Positions 1-8,919 of a stretch of 64,000 nucleotides of DNA are shown here, in pieces. Every line of letters begins with the position of its first letter. Within the stretch, counting starts at the first letter, position 1. Location of the stretch: contig JAQTWP010000003.1 in assembly GCA_028689205.1 (NCBI GenBank), forward strand, positions 98,211 through 162,210, read 5' to 3'. The notes beneath the pieces were generated by a model, which was not told where the DNA came from, did not search any database, and saw only the letters and a list, made by a program, of their open reading frames with translations. The stretch is from Candidatus Altimarinota bacterium (GTDB taxonomy: Bacteria > Patescibacteriota > Gracilibacteria > BD1-5 > UBA2023). Position numbers and translations under genes: made by a program.

Positions 1-704
1 TCAGTTTTTATACCATTATTAAAAGTTTTTCATTGACTTCATAAACCTAATCATACAGCTCACGCAAGTATTCAATTAGTACTATTTACTTGAGAATTTT
101 TATTAATTAATCAATTATCTATTGCATGATTTATAGCTGCATCATTTTGCAACTTAGATGGATCAAAAGGTTTTGAATTAATTACAAAAGTATTATTACT
201 GCTTTTTGAACTTAATCAGTTAGATTCTGCATATTCCCTTTCTGCAGTATCCATTAGTTTATCTAGATATGCTTTGGCTTTTATATATTCAGTTTTTAAT
301 ATTTCTGGATTTAATCTCGTCAAAAGTTCTGCTTGTTTATTTTCAATTGATAGATGTTTTCTAGAAATATTTTCTGCAATAGTATTTATAATAGAAAGAA
401 TTTGTTTTTTGAGAGTTGTTCTAGTAATATCATCCAGTCACTTATAATTATTTTCTCAAATAACTTGAAAATAAGCTTCTTCATTCTCCTCAAGAATATC
501 CATTCATTTATCTACTAGATTATCAAAATGAAGTTTTTCAACATCTTTTAAAAGAGCAAGTTCACTATTTCTGGCTTGTGCAATTTGCTCTTGAGTTTTT
601 TTATTAAGAGCATTTAATTGTTCTGTAATATCTAGATTAGATTTTGATATAGTATTTTTATATCAAGAATTTGGGTTATTTATTTTTTTTGTTTCAATTG
701 TCAT
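1..704 (-). CDS. Hypothetical protein, 3' end cut by the window edge
   Basis: Read with TGA=Gly this is one open frame from an ATG at 702-704 to the left edge, about 234 residues with no stop reached. The first 150 residues are rich in Lys, Glu and Asn with heptad-like spacing and look helical, possibly coiled coil. The last visible part turns Gly/Ala-rich and hydrophobic (LAGAVGLGLGSQG), so a membrane-active or membrane-spanning segment may follow. No family was recognised. It faces away from the UPF0489 gene at 875, and the 170 bp between them hold the divergent promoters. Function unknown. Confidence 0.7.
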
Positions 705-819
705 AGTTTTATGTTTAAATTACTCACTGATTTTACCATATAAATTCAGTTTTCGCAAAAATCAGCATTCTTTTGGACTATAAAAATTGTTAAATTCAAT
801 AAATTAAAAATATTATGAC

Positions 820-847
820 TTGAAAGAGATAAAATTTCTTCTATACT
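820..847 (+). promoter_or_regulatory. Putative sigma70 promoter for the UPF0489 gene
   Basis: TTGAAA at 820-825 and TATACT at 842-847 are separated by 16 bp and lie about 28 bp upstream of the ATG at 875. Match to the vegetative consensus is good; no start site is known. Confidence 0.45.
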
Positions 848-874
848 TAAAATATATTCACTCAAAAATTAAAA

Positions 875-1588
875 ATGTACAACTCTAGTTTCCATATCCG
901 CAAACCTATTTCTAATAATTCTTTTTCTTATAGAATGAGAACTGGAAGAAATTTGTATGTGCCCAATATAGTTAATTGAATTATAGGCGATTTAGAAATC
1001 TGAAACAAAATTGTATTCGAGGAATGTGATGACGTCTGAGAAATAATATCTTTCAAATGACTTAAGAATTTTATAAAAACAGATATAGCTTGAGTACCAA
1101 CCTATATTTTTGATAATCATAATCACGCTTTCTTTTTCTGGAATGAAGCAATAATTGAATGAAAAATCAAAGCCTGAGCAACTCTAGTACATATTGATGA
1201 ACATTCTGATTTGGCAGAACCTAGCGAATATCTAGAAAAGAATACATCTTTAGAAGAAGTGTTCTTATATACTAATTCAGTCTTGAATGTAGGTAATTAT
1301 ATCAAACCTGCAATTAATTCTTGAATAATTAATAAGTTAATAAAAGTTACAAGTGAAGAAGAATTAGATAATCTCTTAAGTGAAATTGAATGAGAAAAAA
1401 ACGACATAATTCTTAACTTGGATATTGATTTTTTCTCTCCTTGAATGGAATATATTAACTACGATAAAAAGAAAAAACTAATTCAAGAAGTTGCAGCTAA
1501 ATCCCAACTTATAACAATCGCCACTTCCCCATTTTTTATAAATCAAAAAAAAGCAATTGAAGTTATACAAGATTTATTCTGAGTCTAA
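875..1588 (+). CDS. UPF0489 family protein
   Basis: A 237-residue protein when TGA is read as Gly (about a dozen such codons). It carries the hallmark pieces of the UPF0489 family: FDNHNHAFFFWNEA early, VHIDEHSDL in the middle and LNLDIDFFSP later. These acidic and histidine motifs resemble metal ligands of the arginase/deacetylase fold, so a metal-dependent hydrolase is plausible, but the family's reaction is not established. The C-terminus overlaps the convergent phosphopantetheinyl transferase gene by four bases (1585-1588). The start is the only ATG before the conserved region. Confidence 0.8.
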
Positions 1589-2189
1589 ACTACAACAGAA
1601 TAATAAAGTTGTTTTTCTTTATCTTTTCAGCTAAAAACCTTGAAGTAATTATCTTCGAATTTTAGCATCAAAACAAGATTGAATTCAACATCTCCAATAA
1701 CATTCTTTTCTTCTATAATTCTAAAAATCTCAACATCATACATATCGTCAATTGATAATTCGAAAAAAACTTTATAAGTGATTCTTTTGCAGTCCATCAG
1801 GTATAAAAACTAGTGAAATTCTTTCAACCCAAAATATCTAATTCCCTATCAGTGAAATATTCGAAAACACTTTCATCTCTTTCTTTGTATTTCTCAATAT
1901 CAAGTCATAAGAAGTCATCACTTATTCAGACAAAAATATTTCAGTCTTTATGAGAAATTGCATAAGTAAAATTCTCGAATTGTTCTTCTTCGAAATCAAG
2001 CGCTGGAACATAATTAGCAATTCCTAATTCTTCTGAAGCGAGTTTTGAAACCATATATCTAGAAACAATACTGTCCTCGTAAGAGTGAAATTTAGTTTCT
2101 TTCAAATCTTTCAGATAATCTTTATCAAAAAAATCCTCGGCTTCTTTTATAAGCTCTTTATTTACTTCAAGTAGTTTTAATTTTATCAT
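1585..2189 (-). pseudogene. 4'-phosphopantetheinyl transferase (Sfp-like), frameshifted
   Basis: From the ATG at 2189 the frame gives an Sfp-type PPTase: Mg-binding LDIE (D97, E99) and the W132-T-A-K-E136-S motif, the two hallmarks of enzymes that load a CoA phosphopantetheine arm onto carrier proteins. Just after KES the frame runs into a TAG about 20 codons later. A one-base shift at the A7 run 1763-1769 (T7 on the coding strand) opens a 60-codon tail (FELSIDDMYDVEIF and onward) ending at 1585. The lesion is therefore a homopolymer indel, either a sequencing error or a real mutation. No carrier-protein or synthase gene is nearby. Confidence 0.7.
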
Positions 2190-2363
2190 AGATATATTGT
2201 TAAAATAACATAAATGATAATAAGCAAAAAGTTATAAAATTCAATTAACTTTATATAAAAATAAAAGTAATCTATATATAATTCCAATACAAATTAACGA
2301 ATAATTGCCAAAAAAACAATAATATGCAATAATATATCACAGATATAACTTAATTCGCAGTTT

Positions 2364-2690
2364 ATGGATATTTATAATCAACTTGATATGATTTTCGATA
2401 CAGATTCATCTCTATCAAATAAACAAAAAATTGAAAAAATCCAAGAACTTCTAAAAAACAACAAATCCGAACTAAATGAACTCAAAGTTCAGATAATAAC
2501 CATGGAAAAGCTAAAATCAATGAATATAAGTACAGATAGTGTACAATCCGGACTGAACTCACTCAAGATAGAACTAGAGTCAAAAGTAAAAGATGAAGAA
2601 ATCCTAACTAATATAGAATCCAATCTAAAAGAATCTCCACAACCAAAAAAAAGAAAGAAAAAAAGAAAGAAAACTATTAAGAAAAAGTAA
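2364..2690 (+). CDS. Small coiled-coil protein with a basic tail
   Basis: 108 residues. Residues 1-85 are Lys/Glu/Leu-rich with hydrophobic positions every three to four residues, typical of a helical coiled coil. The last 17 residues are almost all Lys and Arg, a tail suited to binding nucleic acid or anionic membrane. There is only one Gly codon, so it does not inform on code usage. No family recognised. It is followed by a cluster of palindromic repeats rather than another gene. Confidence 0.55.
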   Translation: MDIYNQLDMIFDTDSSLSNKQKIEKIQELLKNNKSELNELKVQIITMEKLKSMNISTDSVQSGLNSLKIELESKVKDEEILTNIESNLKESPQPKKRKKKRKKTIKKK

Positions 2691-2703
2691 AATCCTCCTT
2701 AAA

Positions 2704-2980
2704 TTCTGTCATTCCTCTTATATTGTCATTCTGAACTTGATTCAGAATCTGTTAAAATCAAATACTCCATTTTCATCATTCCTCTCATATAGTCATCTTG
2801 AGCTTCAAGGTGAATTGAAATTTGTTCAAGAGAGGGACGACCTGGGTGGTATCGAAAGGTCTAATAAAATTATTTCACAAAAATATTGTCATTTCGAGTG
2901 ACTACGAGAAATCTTCCTTAGCTTCCTTATAATAAAATAATCATTCCTTATCATCTTGAGCTTGTCGAAAGATATATTAA
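2704..2980. repeat. Cluster of four short palindromic repeats
   Basis: The gap between 2691 and 3067 contains four related imperfect hairpin units that all begin like GTCATT or CATCTT: about 2715-2750 (TTCTGAA-CTTG-ATTCAGAA stem), 2790-2820, 2887-2920 (TTTCGAG/CGAGAAA stem) and 2945-2975 (CATCTTGAGCTTGTCGAAAGA). Similar units recur at 3450, 5538, 5604, 6311, 13170, 23227, 23746 and 32365. Several of those lie inside coding frames. They look like a non-autonomous REP/RPE-type family. Confidence 0.7.
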
Positions 2981-3067
2981 AATCATTCCCAAAAAACCAA
3001 TATTCAAAAAACTTTTTTGTTTTCTGAGTATTTTTTTATACTGGTTAAAATTAATTTAAAAAAGTTC

Positions 3068-3502
3068 ATGACTTCAATTGCACTAGATAATATTGCATTA
3101 AGATTTAACCTGAATTTTTGGATCGTAAAATCTTGGGTAGAGAAAGAAAAAATCGAAACAGAAGAGCAAGCTACTGTATTTTTCGAAGAAAATCTTCACT
3201 TCATAAAAGCAACTCCGTTCGTGAAATGGGTTGGTTGAAAAAGACAATTAATTAAACAATTAGAACAATTATTTCCAAAAGAATTCAATAATTATTTTGA
3301 GCCATTTATCTGATGATGAGCGGTCTTTTTTAATATCCAGAAACCAAAATCATTCTTGTCTGATATCAATGAGGAATTAATTAATACTTATCAAATAGTA
3401 AAAACTAAACCAAACGAATTAATTAACTATTTAGAAAATATTTCCTCAATGTCATTCCGCACCTGATGCGGAATCTGTAAAGATATAAATCCTATTTTTT
3501 AG
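3068..3502 (+). pseudogene. dam: DNA adenine methylase (Dam) N-terminal fragment
   Basis: With TGA=Gly the frame yields TPFVKWVGGKRQLI, then FEPFIGGGAVFFNI (SAM-binding motif I) and LSDINEELINTY, which are the standard N-terminal landmarks of Dam (GATC N6-adenine) methylases. After about 120 residues the frame enters a palindromic repeat at 3450-3480 and stops at TAG 3500. The family is usually near 270 residues, and the catalytic DPPY motif IV is absent here and not found downstream. It is therefore inactive. The first 25 residues before the match look like an unrelated helical N-terminus; an upstream ATG at 3017 is in frame but less likely. The intact DpnI gene starts 60 bp later. Confidence 0.85.
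3450..3480. repeat. Palindromic repeat at the Dam truncation point
   Basis: GTCATTCCGCACCTGATGCGGAAT forms a stem (ATTCCGCA/TGCGGAAT). It lies exactly where the Dam homology ends and is read in frame by the fragment. Confidence 0.75.
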
Positions 3503-3561
3503 ATTACATTAAAATATTTTATAAAGAAAAATGAGTAAACTTAACAGAATAACTTAATTTT

Positions 3562-4326
3562 ATGCCATATTTATCTTGTAATCATCCAATAGCAAAGAAT
3601 ATCCCTAAAAAAGATACTCAGCAAATAATAAAAGCTATAACTGAACATTGGACAGCAAATAATATTTTTTGTCCAATTTGTTGAAGTTCTTTAGATAAAC
3701 ATAAAATAGATAGGCCTATTAATGATTTATTTTGTATAGATTGTAACAATGATTTTGAACTGAAAGCTAGTAAATGAAAATTTACTAAAATGCTACCTGC
3801 TGGAAATTATCAAAAAGCAATTGATACAATTACAAACAAGCCAATGCATTTGTTTGTACTAAAATATTCTGAAGATTATACTGTTACAAATTTTTTAGTT
3901 GTACCTAAATATTTTTTTACTTCTGAAATAGTAAAAAAAAGACCTAATGCGTTAAAAGATAGACCTAATTATTTTATGTCTGATATAAATTTTTCAAATA
4001 TTCCTGAAAGTTGAAAAATTCATTATATTTCAAATTGAACATATAAAACTAGAACTGAAATATTAAAAGAATGGGAAAAAATTAAATTTCTAGAAAAGGA
4101 AAAAGCAAGTTCAAAAGGTTGGATTTTTGATATAATGATTTGCATTGAAAAATTGAATAAAAATGAATTCCATTTAAAAGAATTAAATATTTTTATCGAT
4201 GAATTATCATATAAGCATCCAGAAAATAATAATATTGAACCAAAAATTAGACAGCAATTACAATTATTAAGAAACAAATGATATTTAGAATTTATTGATT
4301 GAAAATGAAATTATAGAGTTTTATAA
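3562..4326 (+). CDS. dpnI: DpnI-type methyl-directed restriction endonuclease
   Basis: 254 residues, the same size as DpnI. DpnI cuts GATC only when the adenine is N6-methylated. The zinc site is visible as C37xxC40 and C58xxC61, and the PD-(D/E)XK core as D55 with FELK (E66, K68). Conserved DpnI stretches follow, including FLVVPK, SSKGW near residue 190 and, in the C-terminal winged helix that also reads m6A, IRQQLQLLRNKGYLEF. The gene has several TGA glycines, so it is adapted to this genetic code, and is intact. It follows a truncated Dam, which would remove the self-toxic methylation. No methylase of its own is expected for this class. Confidence 0.93.
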
Positions 4327-4539
4327 TTTTTCAAAAATGTATACTCAAAAAACATTTGAATTATCTTTGGTTAATAATTATTTTAAATAAAAAATATATT
4401 TTTATAATAATGATTTCATCTCACTAAATTAACAACTTTTCAATATATTTTGTCTATTTATAGATCTTTCTGATCTTTTAAATTTGCTTTTTCATAAAAA
4501 ATCATTAGATCATGATCGTTTATCATCTAATAATAATTT

Positions 4540-4968
4540 ATGAAAATCTCTAGAGAACTTGCTATTATAATTTTGAAATATTTGTTCAAAAATTCAAAAT
4601 TTTATTTTCCGTTTATTATTGTATGTAAAGAATATTCTCCTGAAGATGATGATTTTTTAGAAGTATGTCCTAATGAGTGGCAATCTATAGAAGATAACGA
4701 AGTTTATCAAACTTTTGAACTTTGGGAGAATTTACAAAATTTGGATGAAATAACTCTTAAATTATTGTCAAAATGATTTATTGATAATATTACTGAAAAT
4801 AATCTAGAGAATGAGATTAAAACTCAAGTAAAATGTTATAAGAAACTCTATAAAGTAAAGCTGATTGAAAGTGCTAAAATCAAAGAATATTGAGAGAACG
4901 AATTTTTTGGATGAAAAGTAGAAGCTTATGAAGATGTTTTGAATATATTAAAGAACTATAAAACATAA
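4540..4968 (+). CDS. Hypothetical protein
   Basis: 142 residues with TGA=Gly (three such codons). Acidic and rich in Glu, Asn and Leu, soluble, with two Trp in the middle; no signal peptide or membrane segment. I recognise no domain. It sits 213 bp after dpnI on the same strand and could be an accessory or immunity-type gene, but nothing in the sequence shows that. Confidence 0.6.
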
Positions 4969-5013
4969 CTTAATTTTAATTAAAAAAATCATTTATTTAA
5001 TTAAAATTATTTT

Positions 5014-5250
5014 ATGATCAAATATATATTTCTTACTTTTGAATGATATACTTATCAACCATATAGTGAATCAGCAGAGCCAGATGTTGAAAACGTACAA
5101 ATGATATGAATTTGAGAATGAAATTCAAAGTCTGAGGCTTTTGAAGATTTAAAAGAAAAGAATGAATGGTTAATAGCAACTACTTTTAATGAATTATATT
5201 GTTATGAATTAAAGAATACTAATATTGAATACTTTAATTTGAAGGAATAA
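5014..5250 (+). CDS. Small hypothetical protein
   Basis: 78 residues: a beta-strand-like N-terminus (MIKYIFLTFEGYTYQ), a Gly-rich turn read from three TGA codons, then a helix (SEAFEDLKEKNEWL) and a final strand. The layout resembles HicB/DUF1902-like small domains, but the match is too weak to name. Its TAA is directly followed, in the same frame, by the remains of the methyltransferase at 5251, so the two may once have been co-transcribed. Confidence 0.5.
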
Positions 5251-5537
5251 TATACTTTCGAACCTCAGACTTCTACGGTTTGGAGCTTTCCTCGTCGTGG
5301 GAACTGGGCAACTCACAATAGTAAATATCGTGTAATTGGTCACCTGATGTAGTTAGGAATCTTGTTTTGAGATATTCTGAGGAATGAGATTTACTTCTTG
5401 ATCCGATGATTGGAGGCGGTACAACCGCGATAGAATGCAAGCTATTAAATAGGAATTTAATTGCTTATGACATTAATCCGAATGCGATTAAGTTAACTGA
5501 AAAGGCTTTAGATTTTGAAATTGAGGATTTAAATGCT

Positions 5538-5563
5538 GGATTCCCGATTTCTCGGGAATGACA
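5538..5563. repeat. Palindromic repeat inside the methyltransferase frame
   Basis: GGATTCCCGATTTCTCGGGAATGAC, an imperfect hairpin (ATTCCCGA/TCGGGAAT). It is translated in frame as roughly GFPISREGQ and keeps the reading frame on both sides. Confidence 0.75.
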
Positions 5564-5603
5564 ATGTAAGACCAGATGACAGGAACAAAATGATTCAAAT
5601 ATA

Positions 5604-5643
5604 TTCTCCCCTCTACCTATGGGAGAGGGGTCGGGGGTGAGGG
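5604..5643. repeat. Second repeat inside the methyltransferase frame
   Basis: A GC-rich hairpin (CTCCCCTCTACC / GGGAGAGGGG) followed by TCGGGGGTGAGGG, unlike the AT-rich surroundings. It is read in frame as roughly FSPLPMGEGSGVRA. Together with the unit at 5538 it adds about 35 codons between the SAM and catalytic motifs. Confidence 0.7.
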
Positions 5644-6094
5644 CTAAAGAATGACAGATTAAATTAAAATTAAATGATTCAAGAAGTTTAGATAAAATTA
5701 AAGATGAACAGATAGATTTTGTTCTTAATCACCCACCTTACGTTGATATAATTAAATATTCTGATTGAATTGAATGAGATTTATCTCAGATTCACGACTT
5801 AGAGAAGTTCTGTGATGAATATGAAAAAGTGATAGAAGAGTTCTACAGAGTCCTAAAACCTGGTAAATTCTGCGCAATATTGATTGGCGATACAAGACGT
5901 GAGAAAATGTATCAACCACTTGCTTTTATGGTTTTACAGAGATTTCTAAAAGTATGATTCAAACTAAAAGAAGATATTGTGAAAGTTCAACATAATTGCC
6001 AAGCAACAGGTTTTTGGAAAACAAACAGTATAAAACATAACTTTCTCCTCATTATGCACGAACATTTATTTATTTTTCAGAAATAGAAACCCTC

Positions 6095-6279
6095 AACTAA
6101 TCCTCCTCTTTTCAGGATTTGGGACGCCCGCAGGAATTACTCTTTAGACAAAGAAATCCCCCTAGCCCCCCCTTTTTTTTTGATAAAGGGGGAAGACGAA
6201 GTATGAGTCGGGGGATTATCTCAGAGTAACAAGAATCCTATCTCAAAACTTTTGCTATACTTTTGGTTACAAAAGTATA
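6095..6279. repeat. Long direct repeat, left copy
   Basis: About 180 bp containing CAGGATTTGGGACGCCCG, a CCCCCTAGCCCC..GATAAAGGGGG hairpin, GGGGATTATCTCAGAGTAA and TTTGCTATACTTTTGGTTAC. A copy with many shared blocks is at 7763-7940 in the same orientation. The pair brackets the AbiE toxin-antitoxin genes. Confidence 0.8.
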
Positions 6280-6309
6280 CTTGGATTTGTTTGAATATTA
6301 TTTTAATTA

Positions 6310-6340
6310 GACCCATTCGACAGACTCAGGGTGACAACAA
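6310..6340. repeat. Short palindromic-type repeat before abiEi
   Basis: CCATTCGACAGACTCAGGGTGAC is a GC-richer repeat-like unit of the same general type as those at 2704-2980, between the long direct repeat and the antitoxin gene. Confidence 0.4.
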
Positions 6341-6464
6341 TGAACGCATCACAAGAATACTTCCTTACGGGTGCTCAAAATTACAAATATTCAGAAATAA
6401 ATTTGCTTTTTTATCCGAAAATATATATAATAGACAACAGAAGTATATAATAATATTACTTGCG

Positions 6465-7034
6465 ATGTCTAGAAGTATAATTAAATTAATGAATTACAAG
6501 AGTACAATATTCGATTATGGTGATTTTTCTATTATATTCGATGAGTATAACAGAGACTATCTGAAAACAAAAATAGCAAAATTGTGCGAAGAAGAGATAC
6601 TTGTCAGATTAACAAAAGGTATTTATTATCTAAAAGATAGGTGATACGATTCTTTTGAATTACCTACCAAACTATATTCCCCTTCTTATATTTCATTTCA
6701 TAGTGCCCTATATCATCACTCTATGATTTTCCAACTTCCTAACAGGATTAGTTTTGCTTACAAAAGGAATATAGAGAAAACTATATGAAAAGATATTATA
6801 TATTCTAAAAGGTTAAAAGAAGAAATTCTGTATAATTTATCCTGAATAATTACCACTTGAGCGTTTTCGATTGCCGATAAGGAAAGAGCTTTTTTGGATA
6901 CGCTATATATTTATGGTGATTTTTATTTTGATAATCTGAATGAATTAGATAAAAATAAAGTTATAGAAATGTTAGAAATCTACAAAAATAAAAGTTTTTC
7001 AAAGAAAATAGAATTATATCTTAAAAAAATATAA
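6465..7034 (+). CDS. abiEi: AbiEi-like antitoxin / transcriptional regulator
   Basis: 189 residues from an ATG at 6465 (TGA=Gly). The N-terminal part is a winged-helix-like region (FDYGDFSIIFDEYNRDYLKTKI followed by LVRLTKGIYYLK, split here only by my reading of helices). Next comes PSYISFHSALYHHSMI, typical of AbiEi-type regulators, and near the end ADKERAFLDTLYIYG. These proteins bind promoter repeats and neutralise the AbiEii toxin in type IV systems. The toxin gene starts one base after this stop. Upstream in-frame codons exist to 6252 but run through the repeat, so I chose the internal ATG. Confidence 0.8.
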
Positions 7035-7035
7035 T

Positions 7036-7737
7036 ATGAGTGCAATTTTGGCAAGGATAGACTCGTCCAAACATAAGGAAATAATGGTTAGAATATTACA
7101 TGATATATATTCTAATAAGAATCTGAAAGATAAGCTAGTTTTCAAATGATGAACAGCTCTTTATTTGTTTTATTCTTTAAATAGATTTTCTACTGATTTG
7201 AATTTTGATTTGCTAAGCTGAGATGAAAATATTATTATCAAAGAAATTGAACGCATAGCTTCTAAATACGGAGAAATCAAGAATATCTATAATAAAAGAT
7301 ATACTATTTTTTTGGTTATTTCATATTGATGAATAGATCATAATATAAAAATAGAAATTAATAAAAGATGAATATCTTGAAAATATGAAATCAAGAATTT
7401 GATATGAATTAATATTCTCACTATGGCCTTGAGCTCAATGACAGCGAATAAACTTATAGCACTTACGAGTAGAACTGCTCTAGCGAATAGAGATTTATAT
7501 GATATTGATTATATTTTTAAGAATAATTTAACAGTAGATGAAGACATTATAAAAAACAAAACTGGACTTTCGATAAAAGAATATTATGTAAAATGCTTAG
7601 AATTCCTTAATAATCTGGGTGATAAATACAATATTCTTGATTGAATGTGAGCGGCACTAGATGAAAAACAAAAGTATTATGTAAAAAATAAACTCCTAGA
7701 TTATCTCAAAAAAGAATTCGCACTCAGAAGTTTATAA
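7036..7737 (+). CDS. abiEii: AbiEii-like nucleotidyltransferase toxin
   Basis: 233 residues. It carries the AbiEii/AbiGii nucleotidyltransferase core: LVFKGGTALYLFYSLNRFS then TDLNFDLL, that is the KGGT loop and the paired acidic residues that bind metal and NTP. TGA supplies both Gly of KGGT. Later regions (ALANRDLYDIDYIF) match the family too. Characterised members transfer nucleotides to tRNA or other targets and cause abortive infection or growth arrest. It is coupled to abiEi by one base and the pair is enclosed by direct repeats, so it may move as a unit. Confidence 0.87.
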
Positions 7738-7762
7738 AGATATTTTGAGAATAATAAAAATC

Positions 7763-7940
7763 TAATTAATCCTCATTATTTCAGGATTTAGGACGCCCGA
7801 AGGAAGTTCTCTTTAGATAAAGAAATCCCCCTAGCCCCGTTTGACAAAAGGGGGAAGACGAAGAATGAGTCGGGGAATTATCTCAGAGTAATTAGAATCC
7901 TATATCAAACTTTTGCTATACTTTTGGTTACAAAAGTATA
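7763..7940. repeat. Long direct repeat, right copy
   Basis: Right-hand copy of the repeat at 6095-6279, with CAGGATTTAGGACGCCCG, the CCCCCTAGCCCC hairpin, GGGGAATTATCTCAGAGTAA and TTTGCTATACTTTTGGTTAC in the same order. It lies 25 bp after abiEii and 42 bp before the GIY-YIG gene. Confidence 0.8.
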
Positions 7941-7982
7941 TTATACCTTTAAATTAATATTATATTCCAAAAATAACTTCTT

Positions 7983-8231
7983 ATGTACTACTTATACATC
8001 CTAGAATGCGCCGACTCTACTCTGTACACTGGAATTACAGTAGATTTGGAGCGTAGAGTTGAAGAACATAATAATTCCAAACTTGGGGCAAAGTATACTA
8101 GTGCACGCCGTCCTGTGAAAGTTATATACTCTGCTAGTTTTGAGAATAGATCCCTAGCTTCTAAAGAAGAATATAGAGTCAAGAAGTTGAATAGAGATGA
8201 GAAACTTGAACTTATTAACTGAAAAAAATAA
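7983..8231 (+). CDS. GIY-YIG domain protein (UPF0213/YhbQ-like)
   Basis: 82 residues, the usual size of the stand-alone UPF0213 type. YYLYILECADSTLYTGITVDLERRVEEHN contains the GIY..YTG core and catalytic Arg, and GAKYTSARRPVKVIY is diagnostic of the YhbQ group. It is a small structure-specific nuclease domain; its physiological role is unclear, possibly DNA repair. One TGA Gly precedes the last Lys pair. Its TAATG stop overlaps the start of the IMPACT gene, so the two are translationally coupled. Confidence 0.9.
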
Positions 8232-8647
8232 TGAAACCTCAAATTTCTTTTTCATTCGATGATACAATAATCCCAAAAGATAGGGATGTTTTAGCAAGTA
8301 ATATTCTAGTCGATAGAGGATCTAGATATTGATATGCTTTTTCTTTTGCCGAATGAAAAGAAGATTTGAAAAAATTCCTAAAACTTGTAAGGTCAACTAA
8401 ACCATTCGACAGTGCTGATCATTGTAGCTACGCATATAGATTGAGGTCTCCAGAATGAATTATAGTTGAGTGAAAAACTGACGATTGAGAAACCTGAGCA
8501 GGGCTATGTATACTTAGAGAACTCAAAAGGAAAAATGTAGAACAAGCGGTTCTTGTAGTAAGTCGCCATTTTGGTTGAATATATCTTCAAGCTGATAGAT
8601 ATAGAAATATTGTAGACGTTGCAAGAATGTGAATAAATAAAATGTAG
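8231..8647 (+). CDS. IMPACT (YigZ/UPF0029) family protein
   Basis: 138 residues. SADHCSYAYRL, then DDGETGAGLCILREL and VLVVSRHFGGIYLQADRYRNI, match the IMPACT/YigZ fold (usual forms: DDGEPSGTAG, TRYFGGIKLG). Bacterial members are about 200 residues; this one lacks the C-terminal domain. TGA supplies several conserved glycines. The start overlaps the GIY-YIG stop. Function in bacteria is uncertain; the eukaryotic relatives act on translation control. Confidence 0.85.
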
Positions 8648-8726
8648 ATTATAATTGACAAAACGCATTTAATTCCTATAAAAGATAAACTAAAAACAAA
8701 AACAAACCTATAAGGAGGTCGTAGTT

Positions 8727-8870
8727 ATGGAATATATTGAAAATATAATTGCGATTCTTGCTTTTGATATTATGGGACTTACTTTTATTATTGGAATTTA
8801 TGGTTTTTTCTGGATAATTCGCAGAATAACATTATTTACTTTTAGAACAATTTTGAACGTATTTTTTTGA
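8727..8870 (+). CDS. Small membrane protein, first gene of standard-code island
   Basis: 47 residues if TGA at 8868-8870 is a stop, 51 if it is Gly (then TAA at 8880). A strong Shine-Dalgarno, AAGGAGG, ends 8 bp before the ATG. The peptide has one long hydrophobic helix (residues 8-31) and a basic stretch after it, so a single-pass membrane protein. All its glycines are GGN. Family not recognised. It opens a four-gene cluster ending at the terminator at 10880. Confidence 0.6.
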   Translation: MEYIENIIAILAFDIMGLTFIIGIYGFFWIIRRITLFTFRTILNVFF

Positions 8871-8919
8871 AAATTCTTTTAATCTTAAATGTAATAATTT
8901 ATTTTTTGGGGGTGTATTT

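Larger units (their letters stand above)
5251..6086 (+). pseudogene. DNA methyltransferase (N4/N6 amino-methylase class), decayed
   Basis: The frame begins YTFEPQTSTVWSFPRRGNWATHN with no start codon after the preceding TAA. A base is missing around 5327 (cgtg-taattgg), which breaks the conserved YRGNWSP stretch. Downstream, in the shifted frame, DPMIGGGTTAIE is the SAM-binding motif and FVLNHPPYVDIIKYS carries the catalytic (D/N)PPY-type motif with NHPPY. The C-terminus (TGFWKTNSIKHNFLLI) is typical of this class. Two palindromic repeats (5538-5563 and 5604-5643) lie in frame between the two motifs. The missing start and frameshift suggest a dead gene, although a sequencing slip could explain the frameshift. 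Several TGA glycines show it is resident. Confidence 0.75.

Noticed and set aside
4023..4277. Reverse-strand frame inside dpnI
   Set aside because: Shadow of the DpnI gene, which is complete on the forward strand.
6252..6464. A longer N-terminus for AbiEi
   Set aside because: The extra residues are encoded by the direct repeat and a palindromic unit; the ATG at 6465 is a better start.
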